Shown one piece after another: positions 38,257 to 46,356 of a stretch of 64,000 bases of DNA. The notes beneath the pieces were generated by a model, which saw only the letters and a program-made list of their open reading frames with translations, was not told where the DNA came from and made no database searches. Each line of letters opens with the position of its first letter. The first letter of the stretch is position 1. Origin of the DNA: Peribacillus psychrosaccharolyticus ATCC 23296 (GTDB lineage: Bacteria; Bacillota; Bacilli; Bacillales; DSM-1321); assembly GCF_000305495.1 (NCBI RefSeq), contig NZ_AJTN02000193.1, positions 62,001 through 126,000 of the forward strand, read 5' to 3'. A program made the translations under genes and the position numbers.

Positions 38257-38337
38257 GTCTTTTATGAAGTATGCGAGAAATAAAATACCCACATCTTCTA
38301 GTTAAAGATGTGTGTATAGATATTACTGACTATCTAC

Positions 38338-38694
38338 TCAGCTTTTATACTTTTTCACAGGTATAAACATACCTTTAGCTACAAACAATCCAACGATTGA
38401 AAAGATTATTAATATATACAAAGTTATTGAGTAATTGATTTGTAAACTGATAATGACAGATGCAGTGATTGAGCCCATATAGCGAAACATAGAATAAATA
38501 CCGGAAGCAACCCCCGTTAATTCCTTTGCTACTGATTCAAGAGAGGCAGCTTGCATTGAAGGCACCCCTAATCCTGAACCAATACCACCTAGAAATATAA
38601 TCAATCCTGCAAAGATTAATTGATTATTAGTTGGAAGAATTAAATATAATACCAATGCTAGTATAAATAGGACAAAAGATAGTCTAATGGTCAA
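38338..38694 (-). pseudogene. C-terminal remnant of an MFS drug transporter
   Basis: 118 residues matching only the last three or four membrane segments of an EmrB/QacA-type (DHA2) efflux protein, including GGIGSGLGVPSMQAASLESV and GVASGIYSMFRYMGS. The rest of a 400-500 residue protein is missing; upstream the sequence switches abruptly into a copy of the 3' end of the Gfo/Idh gene. There is no ribosome site. A truncated relic left by a rearrangement. Confidence 0.8.
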
Positions 38695-38759
38695 CCCATG
38701 AGATTTCTGAATGGATTGTTACGTATATTTATGCAAAGACTAGAAAATAAAACCTCAAC
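38694..38759 (+). repeat. Degenerate copy of the Gfo/Idh gene 3' end
   Basis: These 66 bases align without gaps to 36344-36409 with roughly 80 percent identity, including the stop codon and the first ten bases after it. The encoded HEISEWIVTYI corresponds to HEICERIVTYI. It abuts the MFS relic. The rest of the gap to 38963 shows nothing else. Confidence 0.8.
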
Positions 38760-38963
38760 TAAACTCACATTAAATCTAAAATACCTATAAATAGACAATA
38801 TGTGTTAAAGCACTTAGCTTTTTTACAATAATATAGTACAATTGGGAAAGAGAAATGGTGGATGTATTTGCAATACTATTTTTATAGGACTTATATCATA
38901 TTATTATTTTCTTAATTCATTCATCATCTCGTCTCTAAATAAAACTATAAAGGTGTGTTTGTT

Positions 38964-39286
38964 TTGAAAGTAAAATTAAAAAGTTCAGCTGGCTTAACAA
39001 AAGAAGTTAAGATTGGATTCAGTTGGACTACTTTCTTTTTGGGTTTTTCCCCGCATTATTCCGTGGTGATTTAAAATGGGCTATAATAATGTTAATTGTA
39101 GAATTAGTTCTCGGTTCATTTACATTGGGAATAGGTGCTTGGGTAAGTGGTGTTGTATTCTCCTTTGTTTACAATAAAATATACATAAAAGAGCTAATTG
39201 AAAAAGGTTATACTCCTGCTGATGATCAAGCCCAATCTCAGTTGGAAAAAAGCCAGATATTATCACCAACAGCTTTCAGCGATTAA
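38964..39286 (+). pseudogene. Small membrane protein (HrgC/DUF4234-like), frameshifted
   Basis: A TTG at 38964 (AAAGGTG upstream) opens [21 protein letters not shown], which goes out of frame in a T run near 39030-39036. The other frame continues with [20 protein letters not shown], a second hydrophobic segment, and the [18 protein letters not shown] tail. Adding one T gives a single 107-residue protein with two membrane segments, whose N-terminal part resembles small proteins found next to TM2 or zinc-ribbon domains. Broken, or a base-calling error. Terminator follows. Confidence 0.72.
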
Positions 39287-39317
39287 ATAACTAAAAGTCC
39301 CTGCTCGTTAGTTTGAT

Positions 39318-39360
39318 AGCTAAAGACCCTTACTCTTTTAGAGTAAGGGTCTTTAGCTTT
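39318..39360. terminator. Strong hairpin terminator
   Basis: AGCTAAAGACCCTTACTC, loop, GAGTAAGGGTCTTTAGCT: an 18-bp perfect stem with a T-rich tail. Confidence 0.88.
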
Positions 39361-39558
39361 ACGATTGAGGTTTGTCTACATTAGATTAATCGCAGATTAA
39401 ATTTCTCACCTTATTTATGATACGGTTCTCCGCAACTAATGTAAGTGCGATTTATTTCTTTTTCCGTTTTACAATTCTAGATAATCCATTATAAAGATTT
39501 TATATTTAACTAGAAAAGTGGAGCAGAGTTATATATATCTAGATGGTAAATATTCTTA

Positions 39559-40098
39559 TCATATTTGTGTCAGACGTTTCTCTTTCATTGCTAGTCCTTG
39601 ATTTAAAATTAAAGCACCTATCATTTGAATGATTGTCTTCACAATTACTTGACCCACAATAGCGGCTGGTACAGCTTCCCAAGGGATGAATCCTGCTCCT
39701 ATTGGACTCAACCCAACGATAACAAAAACGACAGAATCAAGAAGTCCACCAACAATTCCGCTGTAAAAAACACGCCAAGCCATTGGTAGCTTCAAGCGCG
39801 TATAAATTTCTGTATCTGCTGTTTCAGCTATGGCAAATGATAAAGCAGATGCTGCAACAATCATTAGCGTATCTCCTAGTGAAAACGAAACGACTCCGGA
39901 TAAGAATAACGCTAAGAATATAAATGCATATATTTTTGCTCGACCATACTTATTTTGCACAAGGTCTCGAAAGATGAAAGTTACTCCAACAAAAAGTGTC
40001 CCCATGGGAACGATAAACATACCAAACTCTAACGGTGCAAATCTTGCCGTTACAACATTTGCAGTTACAATTGATAATAAATAGAATAATATTCTCAT
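39559..40098 (-). CDS. VUT-family (YhhQ-type) probable queuosine-precursor transporter
   Basis: 179 residues with about five or six membrane segments, a COG1738/VUT family protein (NVVTARFAPLEFGMFIVPMG, FIFRDLVQNKYGRAK, FAIAETADTEIYTRLK, GGLLDSVVFV). E. coli YhhQ imports queuosine precursors (preQ0, preQ1). It lies downstream of queF on the same strand and downstream of a preQ1 riboswitch, which supports a salvage role. AAAGGAG precedes the ATG. Confidence 0.88.
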   Translation of the reverse strand: MRILFYLLSIVTANVVTARFAPLEFGMFIVPMGTLFVGVTFIFRDLVQNKYGRAKIYAFIFLALFLSGVVSFSLGDTLMIVAASALSFAIAETADTEIYTRLKLPMAWRVFYSGIVGGLLDSVVFVIVGLSPIGAGFIPWEAVPAAIVGQVIVKTIIQMIGALILNQGLAMKEKRLTQI

Positions 40099-40157
40099 AA
40101 TTTTTCTCCTTTAAATACCACTAAACTACCACTAAATTTGTAGAAGCTTAGCAATGT

Positions 40158-40279
40158 TTATACATTCTTCCCTTGAAGCTCCCTCTTGGAATTTAAGTAA
40201 TCCTCAAGTCCTTTTTTTCGCAGGTCTCTAATAACCTCTTCCTTGCCAACAAGGATTTATTCACTTCATCCCACAATAA
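40158..40279 (-). pseudogene. Short coding relic between queF and the VUT gene
   Basis: On the minus strand two frames joined by one base give a coherent peptide: LWDEVNKS then VGKEEVIRDLRKKGLEDY and a stop at 40158. A stop lies just upstream and there is no start or ribosome site. Probably the tail of a lost gene; family not recognised. Confidence 0.35.
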
Positions 40280-40293
40280 CTAATCATTATCTT

Positions 40294-40794
40294 TTATCGG
40301 TTATCAATCTTTTCAGGATGAAGATCATGATTCATTAAACGATAGTTTGCGATTTCTTCGTATTTCGTTCCTGGTCTTCCAAAATTGCACCATGGATCAA
40401 TAGATATACCACCACGTGGCGTGAATTTCCCCCAAACCTCAATATATCTTGGGTCTAACAGCTTGATTAAATCATTCATAATAATATTCACGCAATCTTC
40501 GTGGAAATCACCATGGTTTCTAAAGCTAAATAAGTACAGCTTCAGTGATTTACTTTCAACTAATTTTTTCTCTGGAATGTATGAAATATAAATTGTCGCA
40601 AAATCCGGTTGTCCCGTGATTGGGCATAAACTCGTAAACTCCGGACAATTAAATTTCACAAAATAATCACGATTCGAATGCAGATTCTCTACTGACTCTA
40701 ATACCTCAGGTGCATAGTCAGTTGCATATTGTGTGTTCTGATTCCCTAATAATGTTAAATCTTTTAATCCTTCAGTGAACTTGCGGCCAGACAT
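40294..40794 (-). CDS. queF: NADPH-dependent preQ0 reductase
   Basis: 166 residues of the unimodular QueF (T-fold) family, which reduces 7-cyano-7-deazaguanine to preQ1 for queuosine in tRNA. The catalytic Cys is in [14 protein letters not shown] (the thioimide-forming residue), with the NADPH/QueF motif [15 protein letters not shown] and His/Glu in [16 protein letters not shown] precedes the ATG at 40794. A preQ1-I riboswitch with terminator lies in the leader, so synthesis is shut off by the product. Confidence 0.97.
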   Translation of the reverse strand: MSGRKFTEGLKDLTLLGNQNTQYATDYAPEVLESVENLHSNRDYFVKFNCPEFTSLCPITGQPDFATIYISYIPEKKLVESKSLKLYLFSFRNHGDFHEDCVNIIMNDLIKLLDPRYIEVWGKFTPRGGISIDPWCNFGRPGTKYEEIANYRLMNHDLHPEKIDNR

Positions 40795-40868
40795 AAAAAA
40801 AACCTCCTTGAAAAGTAATACCGAATCTTTTCACGGAGAGGCGCTGACATTTTCTATACAACTTACAT

Positions 40869-40909
40869 AAAAAATACGCCATATCCAATTATGGACATGG
40901 CGTATTTTT
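40869..40909 (-). terminator. Expression-platform terminator of the preQ1 riboswitch
   Basis: Minus strand AAAATACGCCATGTCC, loop, GGATATGGCGTATTTTT with a T run, directly downstream of the aptamer. Confidence 0.85.
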
Positions 40910-40917
40910 CATGTATC

Positions 40918-40958
40918 CATAGTTTTTTATAGAGGGTATCAGCTATGAACCTCTCCTG
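40918..40958 (-). ncRNA. PreQ1-I riboswitch
   Basis: On the minus strand AGAGGTTCATAGCTGATACC, then CTCTATAAAAAACTA. It has the P1 stem (AGAGG/CCTCT), the conserved loop 1 and the A-rich tail AAAAAACTA that forms the H-type pseudoknot. It controls queF and probably the VUT gene. Confidence 0.93.
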
Positions 40959-40979
40959 ATAAGTTTCAGGTATTTTATA

Positions 40980-41376
40980 TTTGAATATAATACAATATAT
41001 AAAAATAAATGTCAAATTAAGAATACGATGAACCACTTTATTTCAATAACCGCCCTTACTTGTTATACGGTTTCACCTCTGTGTATCTAAATGAGGGTTC
41101 TATATGAGCAATAAGCCATTCCCTTCAGGTGTTCACGTTCTTGCCCGACCTGTTTTTGGCTTCGCTCGACCCAACCTTCGCTCTCGATAGTTCTTATCTG
41201 CTGTCATCTCTATGCAACAGAGCCATTCTGAAGTCATCTGTGGGTGAATAAAGGCAAAAGACTTGTAAGGAGCAACCCAATTCTTTTTCCTATATGCTCT
41301 ATCGAAAGAAAATAAAGTAGGGTTCTCGATTCAAAACATGAAAATGTCTCCCTGTTCGCTAACATAGCTTATCATT
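40980..41376. other. 397-base gap of unusual sequence, no gene
   Basis: No credible gene. The core (41041-41340) is less AT-rich than normal intergenic DNA here and reads, on plus, a 28-codon frame beginning MSNKPFPSGVHVLARPVFG with no ribosome site. It looks like conserved or repeated non-coding DNA, not random spacer, but I cannot identify it. Confidence 0.35.
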
Positions 41377-42342
41377 TTATGGTCTTAATACAATTTTCCC
41401 CGTGCTTTTGCGGCTTTCTAGAAAATGATGCGCTTTGCGGCCATCTCGCAGTGCAAATACCGTTGGCTCAGATACCGTTACTTTCCCCTCTTCTATCCAG
41501 CGGAACAACTCGGCTGAACGGGCTTCCCGTTCCTCACGGGAAGTAAGAACATTCCAAAGGTCCCCACCAGTCAAAGTCTTTGACGTATCCATCAACATTC
41601 TTGGGTCAACCGGAGCTGGGTTTCCCCCTGCCATTCCAAAAAATACAACCGTTCCCCCAATGCGAGTTGCTGCAAAACTGTCTTCGAGCGTGGAGCCTAC
41701 TGAGTCATAGACTACATCTACACCTTTTCCGTTTGTTTCCTCTAAAACTTTTCCCTTCCAATCATCCGAGTACAAGAAAACCTGATTCACTCCAGCTTTC
41801 TTAGCTGCGGACGCCTTCTCCATAGAAGAGGTTAAACCAATGACCCTTCCACCTAGGAGCTTTGCAATTTGGACGAGCAACTGTCCAACGCCCCCTGCTG
41901 CCGCATGAACCAGAATTATATCATTCTCCTTAACGGCATAACTATCTTTTGTTAAATAGTGGGCAGTCAAGCCTTGCAGCAAAACGGAAGCCGCCTCTTC
42001 AAATGAAATGGTCTCTGGAAGAGGAATTGCCTTTTCCCTCGGAACTGCCACTTGTTCCGCGTTAGCATATGGGACATCGGCAAATGCAACAGGGTCGCCA
42101 ACACTGATTCCTTGGACATTAGTTCCCGTCTTTTCAACGACTCCTGCCCCTTCATAACCTAAAATAAACGGGGAATTACCAGTAAGATGATAGTTCCCTT
42201 TTCTTCTATAAATATCTGCAAAATTCAAACCAATTGCTTTCATCCTTACTAATATTTCATCAGGTCCGATAACGGGGTCCGCAATTTCAAGATATTCTAG
42301 TACTTCCGGTCCTCCGAATGTATTAAACACAAGTGCTTTCAA
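41377..42342 (-). CDS. NADPH:quinone oxidoreductase (zeta-crystallin type)
   Basis: 321 residues of the zinc-free medium-chain dehydrogenase family: GYEGAGVVEKTG in the GroES-like domain, then the NADPH Rossmann motif HAAAGGVGQLLVQIAKLLGG. The zinc-ligand cysteines of true alcohol dehydrogenases are missing, so one-electron quinone or enone reduction is the likely activity. Monocistronic, with GAGGAGGTCATT before the ATG. The upstream gap 42343-42456 contains a TAATTTAAT-centred inverted repeat (TTTCCAATCGTAATT / AATTACGATTGGAAA) that could be an operator. Confidence 0.9.
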   Translation of the reverse strand: MKALVFNTFGGPEVLEYLEIADPVIGPDEILVRMKAIGLNFADIYRRKGNYHLTGNSPFILGYEGAGVVEKTGTNVQGISVGDPVAFADVPYANAEQVAVPREKAIPLPETISFEEAASVLLQGLTAHYLTKDSYAVKENDIILVHAAAGGVGQLLVQIAKLLGGRVIGLTSSMEKASAAKKAGVNQVFLYSDDWKGKVLEETNGKGVDVVYDSVGSTLEDSFAATRIGGTVVFFGMAGGNPAPVDPRMLMDTSKTLTGGDLWNVLTSREEREARSAELFRWIEEGKVTVSEPTVFALRDGRKAHHFLESRKSTGKIVLRP

Positions 42343-42369
42343 ATGAATGACCTCCTCTTATATATTTTT

Positions 42370-42402
42370 CCAATCGTAATTAAATTAAATTACGATTGGA
42401 AA
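42370..42402. promoter_or_regulatory. Perfect long palindrome upstream of the quinone reductase gene
   Basis: TTCCAATCGTAATT, short AT spacer, AATTACGATTGGAA: 14-bp arms right before the quinone reductase gene. MarR/HxlR-type regulators of such genes bind palindromes like this; the regulator is not in this window. Confidence 0.55.
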
Positions 42403-42456
42403 TGCAAATCAGTTTCTCTCCTTTTGGAAGGATAGGGTGATTAATAAAAACCTCAT

Positions 42457-42936
42457 TTACTTATGATACGGTTCTCCCCGATTGATCCGGTACGCTCGAT
42501 ACACCTGTTCCACCAGGATTAGTCTCATTAACTGATGTGGAAAGGTCATTCTAGAGAACGAGAGCGCTTCATCGGCCCGCTTCATGACCTCTTTGCTTAG
42601 GCCGAGCGAACCACCGATAATGAAGCAGATTTTGCTTGTGCCATAGGTGGCAAGCTTGTCGATGGTTTCTGCAAGTTCTTCGGAAGATTTAAGTTTTCCT
42701 TCAATGGCTAAGGCAATGACGTGAGCATCCGGGTGGATCTTCGAGAGGATGCGCTGCCCTTCTTTTTCTTTAATTTGTTCCATTTCTATGTCGCTGAGTG
42801 TCTCTGGCGCTTTTTCATCAGCCAGTTCAATCATGTCGATTTTTGCATAAGCAGATAGACGTTTCAGGTACTCCTCAATCCCCTGTTTTAAGTACTTTTC
42901 TTTCAATTTTCCGACGGTGATAATGGTAATATTCAT
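42457..42936 (-). CDS. rlmH: 23S rRNA pseudouridine-1915 N3-methyltransferase
   Basis: 159 residues, SPOUT-class methyltransferase. The SAM knot shows [15 protein letters not shown] and the C-terminal [20 protein letters not shown] plus GEPYHK, invariant in RlmH. In B. subtilis the orthologue is YydA at the same place near oriC. Its upstream region holds a DnaA-box cluster. Confidence 0.97.
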   Translation of the reverse strand: MNITIITVGKLKEKYLKQGIEEYLKRLSAYAKIDMIELADEKAPETLSDIEMEQIKEKEGQRILSKIHPDAHVIALAIEGKLKSSEELAETIDKLATYGTSKICFIIGGSLGLSKEVMKRADEALSFSRMTFPHQLMRLILVEQVYRAYRINRGEPYHK

Positions 42937-42982
42937 CGATTCCCCTACTTTACAAACAGTTTACGAACAAGTTACAAACATA

Positions 42983-43025
42983 TTATCCACAATAGTTATC
43001 CACATATCCACAAAAATTATCCACA
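42983..43025. other. DnaA-box cluster, rlmH-proximal half
   Basis: Three perfect TTATCCACA boxes (42983, 42996, 43017) and one ATATCCACA (43004), all in the same orientation, spaced 13, 8 and 13 bases. Confidence 0.88.
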
Positions 43026-43040
43026 TGTTGTATGCGAATA

Positions 43041-43196
43041 TTAGTTCCCTACCATATATACAGCTTGATTAGGACAATATTCACAGTTTGTTGATAACTT
43101 TTCATCTGTCACTTTATTCAAAACTGGATAGGTTTCATGTTCATCTACCACTATATCTAACGCTAGTTCTACATGTTCTTGGCAGCAATAAATCAT
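43041..43196 (-). CDS. CxxH/CxxC small zinc-binding protein (BA_5709/YyzF family)
   Basis: 51 residues. CCQEH near the start (CxxH) and CEYC near the end (CxxC) form a probable zinc site. ATG at 43196 is preceded by AAGGAGGG. It matches the CxxH/CxxC family found at this place near oriC in Bacillus. Function unknown. It sits between two groups of DnaA boxes. Confidence 0.88.
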   Translation of the reverse strand: MIYCCQEHVELALDIVVDEHETYPVLNKVTDEKLSTNCEYCPNQAVYMVGN

Positions 43197-43221
43197 TAAT
43201 TTCCCTCCTTACTTCCAACTT

Positions 43222-43297
43222 TCATCCACACTAGATCAATCATTCCATACTTATTTATCCACAAATTGAGTTCAAGCATACATTCATTTGTGGATGA
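43222..43297. other. DnaA-box cluster, htrA-proximal half
   Basis: One perfect TTATCCACA at 43255-43263, a one-mismatch TCATCCACA at 43222-43230, and a one-mismatch box in reverse (TGTGGATGA) at 43289-43297. Together with the group at 42983 this makes about seven boxes in 315 bases. Confidence 0.8.
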
Positions 43298-43357
43298 CTG
43301 ATAATTTTTTCTCATCTGTCATCGTACCAAATTACTCAAAAAGCGCAAGTACAGAAA

Positions 43358-43390
43358 AAGGCAGGAATGATTCCTTCCTGCCTTTCTTTT
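43358..43390 (-). terminator. Terminator of htrA
   Basis: Minus strand AAAGGCAGGAA, loop, TTCCTGCCTTT with T-rich tail. Confidence 0.85.
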
Positions 43391-44592
43391 TATAATTGTT
43401 CTTCAGTAAGCTTAACTGCAGCTGTTTCCTTTTTACCAGCACGGTAATAGGTAATCGTAATACTGTCTCCTATTTGCTTATCGTTGTATAAGTACTTTCT
43501 TAGACCGACTACGTCTTTGATCTCTTCCTTATCCATCTTGATAATTACATCGAATTCCTTTAGTCCAGCTTTGGCTGCTGGCGAGTTCGGCTGTACACTT
43601 GTAATCGCTACACCTGAGCTCACATTCTCGGGCAATTTGAGTGTGTTTTTCTGGTGGTACTGTGAAATTTCTTCTACAGAAGCCAAACTTACTCCCATAT
43701 AGGCACGTTTAACTTCCCCGTATTTTTCAATATCATTAATAATTGGCACAACTGAGTCAATCGGGATAGAAAGTCCAATGCCTTCAACTGCACTTTCTGC
43801 AATTTTCATTGAATTAATGCCAATTACCTGTCCCTTCATGTTCACAAGTGCTCCACCGCTGTTTCCCGGATTGATTGCAGCATCTGTCTGAATAACTTCT
43901 GCATTCCAGTCTACCTGTCCATCTTCATTAATATCAACTTCTATTGTTCGTTCCAATCCTGATATAATCCCCTGTGTAATTGAACCAGAGAATTGCAGAC
44001 CAAGTGGATTTCCAATGGCGATGACTGGTTCACCTGGTTTCAGTGCCGTAGATTTTCCAAACTCTGCGATTGTTTGAACCTTTGCTCCTGCTACTTCAAC
44101 AACTGCAAGATCTGTCCAAGGATCGCTTCCCATCAATTTAGCTGGCAGCTTCGTTCCATCGGCAAGTGTCACCTCAAGTTCGTTTGCACCTTCAATTACG
44201 TGGTTATTCGTAACAATATACGCCTTGTCTCCTTCTTTTTTATATACCACACCTGATCCGCTTCCAGCCTCTGCAGCTTCTCCTTGCTGTCCCCAGAAGT
44301 TCGTTTGCTGTATATTTGTAATGCCCACTACAGCATCACTAGCCTTGTCTCCAGCGTCAATAACTGCCGATGTAACATCGATTGAAATATCTTGTACATG
44401 TTCAGCCGATTTTTCATTGTTTTTTGATTGACCAGCATTTTCAGTTTCCGTTCCATTATCATTATTGTTTACAACGGTTAATACGAGCAGTGCACCAATT
44501 AACACTCCCGCTAATGCCGCAAAAAAATAACCGATTTTACTTCCCCTTTTTCGTGTTTTTTGATTACTCTCCTGTTCATCAAAGTATCCCAA
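43390..44592 (-). CDS. htrC: HtrA/DegP-type membrane serine protease
   Basis: 400 residues: a cytoplasmic start, one membrane segment (about 20-45), a trypsin-like S1C protease domain and a C-terminal PDZ domain. Triad residues are His in IVTNNHVIEGA, Asp in DPWTDLAVVEV and Ser in NPGNSGGALVN. The PDZ domain carries GVAITSVQPNSPAAKAGLKE. Matches B. subtilis YyxA (HtrC), encoded downstream of the wal operon. It degrades misfolded proteins outside the membrane. The start is a TTG at 44592, with AAAGGATGAG upstream. Confidence 0.95.
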   Translation of the reverse strand: MGYFDEQESNQKTRKRGSKIGYFFAALAGVLIGALLVLTVVNNNDNGTETENAGQSKNNEKSAEHVQDISIDVTSAVIDAGDKASDAVVGITNIQQTNFWGQQGEAAEAGSGSGVVYKKEGDKAYIVTNNHVIEGANELEVTLADGTKLPAKLMGSDPWTDLAVVEVAGAKVQTIAEFGKSTALKPGEPVIAIGNPLGLQFSGSITQGIISGLERTIEVDINEDGQVDWNAEVIQTDAAINPGNSGGALVNMKGQVIGINSMKIAESAVEGIGLSIPIDSVVPIINDIEKYGEVKRAYMGVSLASVEEISQYHQKNTLKLPENVSSGVAITSVQPNSPAAKAGLKEFDVIIKMDKEEIKDVVGLRKYLYNDKQIGDSITITYYRAGKKETAAVKLTEEQL

Positions 44593-44712
44593 GGTTTACT
44601 CATCCTTTCTTTTGGTTCATGTACATATACTACCTATTCATTCTATGTTATACCCATTATTATACTCTCGATACAAGAAATAGCTTAATAAAAACACTCT
44701 GAAATTTTCCAC

Positions 44713-44747
44713 AAAAAAGGGCTGAAGGTTGTTTCCCTTCAGTCCCT
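44713..44747 (-). terminator. Terminator of the wal operon
   Basis: Minus strand GGGACTGAAGG, loop, CCTTCAGCCC then a T run; lies between walJ and htrA. Confidence 0.8.
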
Positions 44748-44756
44748 CGCTATCCC

Positions 44757-45551
44757 TTACACACTTACTAGTTCTGTTGCTTTTTTTGGATCCGTATCAT
44801 AAATTGAAAACTGTTCACCAACAATGATCCCTTGTGTTTTCAATGTTTGCTCCACAGACATCCTGGCCAAATCTTTCATGTTATTATCTAGACTTAGATG
44901 CGCCAGGTAAATACGTTTAGTCCGATCACCAGCAACCTCACTCATTGCAAGAGCTGCATCTTCATTTGATACATGTCCTACATCACTTAAAATACGGCGC
45001 TTAATATTCCAAGGATAACGTCCCATTCTTAGCATAGAAACATCATGATTGCTTTCAAAGATATATGCTTCAGCATTTGAAATGATCCCTTTAACTCGAT
45101 CGCTTACGTAACCGGTATCGGTTATTAAAACGACCTTCTTACCCTCATGATGGAAGGAATAAAACATCGGTTCAGCTGCATCATGAGAGACACCAAATGA
45201 TTCAATATCCAAGCTGCCAAACGTTTTAATTTGTTCCATTTCAAAATGGAACTTTTGTTCAATCGGAATCTGTCCGATATTTCGTTCCATAGCATTCCAC
45301 GTTTTTGCATTCGCATAAATAGGTAGTTTATGTTTTCTCGCTATTACGCCTAGTCCCTTAATATGGTCACTGTGCTCATGAGTAACAAGAATGCCTGAGA
45401 GCTTGGACATATCACGTCCAATATCGCTGAAAAGACCTTCTAACGCTTTACCACTCAATCCGGCATCTACTAGGAAGGATTGATCCTCCGTCTCTACGAA
45501 AAAGGCATTTCCTGTACTCCCGCTTGCGAGAACACTAAAATGCATTGTCAT
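44757..45551 (-). CDS. walJ: MBL-fold metallohydrolase WalJ (YycJ)
   Basis: 264 residues of the metallo-beta-lactamase fold (5'-3' exonuclease-like). Metal-binding [20 protein letters not shown] and [10 protein letters not shown] are present. I start at the ATG at 45551 ([10 protein letters not shown]) with GGAG eight bases upstream, five bases after walI ends; the GTG at 45560 would overlap walI. In B. subtilis it is the last gene of the walRKHIJ operon, and is linked to DNA or cell-division coordination. Confidence 0.95.
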   Translation of the reverse strand: MTMHFSVLASGSTGNAFFVETEDQSFLVDAGLSGKALEGLFSDIGRDMSKLSGILVTHEHSDHIKGLGVIARKHKLPIYANAKTWNAMERNIGQIPIEQKFHFEMEQIKTFGSLDIESFGVSHDAAEPMFYSFHHEGKKVVLITDTGYVSDRVKGIISNAEAYIFESNHDVSMLRMGRYPWNIKRRILSDVGHVSNEDAALAMSEVAGDRTKRIYLAHLSLDNNMKDLARMSVEQTLKTQGIIVGEQFSIYDTDPKKATELVSV

Positions 45552-45556
45552 TCCAC

Positions 45557-46354
45557 TCACTCCAGTATTTTTTCTTCCGTATTTAACTCAATTACTTCAC
45601 CATCAAATGCATTAACAAATAGATCAAGTTCACCATTTACAATAATTCTCCAAGTTGGAACCAATAGTTGAGATACAGTAGCAGCTTGTAGTGAATTATA
45701 ATACCCTAGTTCTGCTTGAATATCGCTTTTCGGTGCAATATCACCATTGTAATAGAGAGAGATAATCGCTTGTTCTGCCTGTTGAAGTTCTCTTTCCTTT
45801 TGGTACTTTTCAATTTCAACCAGATACGTTTGTTCGTAGGAGATCATATTGTTTTTATCATCAAGGAAAATAGTCACTTTTCCCTTACTGTTGTTGTAAA
45901 ACATCTTATTTTCTACATACTGATAAAAAACAATCGTTTTAGCTTCCTTATCATAGGACCAAAAGCGATAATCTTTGCCATAAAGGATATTTTCCTTTAA
46001 AAACGTTTCAAGTTCTATTGCCGAGTTTTTGCTAGAGAACTTTATTTTTTTTTCAAAGTTACCCGTCAATTTATTCTTATTAATAATGGTTGTTTTCTGA
46101 TCCTTAAGTTCCTTCAGCCTATCTGCTTCCTTTGTGAAATCCTTACTTTTTGCGGTAAGATAATTCTCTCTCAGTTTATTTTTCGGCAGGTTATCATACG
46201 TAATGTCTTCAAGTTTTAATAACTCTACGTCTGAAGGTCTGCTTACAAAGGGTGTATTGAAGCTTGCTTTTTTTTCAATATATTGATAAAGCAGAAAAAT
46301 ATCAAGGGTTAAAAAAACAATAATAAAAAGCGTTTGCGTTTTGTTCCAGTCCAT
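45557..46354 (-). CDS. walI: WalK regulatory protein WalI (YycI)
   Basis: 265 residues: a single N-terminal membrane helix ([19 protein letters not shown]) and an extracellular domain that pairs with WalH to hold WalK kinase in check. The C-terminal [10 protein letters not shown]-like strand pattern is typical. It follows walH with a two-base gap. Confidence 0.95.
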   Translation of the reverse strand: MDWNKTQTLFIIVFLTLDIFLLYQYIEKKASFNTPFVSRPSDVELLKLEDITYDNLPKNKLRENYLTAKSKDFTKEADRLKELKDQKTTIINKNKLTGNFEKKIKFSSKNSAIELETFLKENILYGKDYRFWSYDKEAKTIVFYQYVENKMFYNNSKGKVTIFLDDKNNMISYEQTYLVEIEKYQKERELQQAEQAIISLYYNGDIAPKSDIQAELGYYNSLQAATVSQLLVPTWRIIVNGELDLFVNAFDGEVIELNTEEKILE

Positions 46355-46356
46355 CC

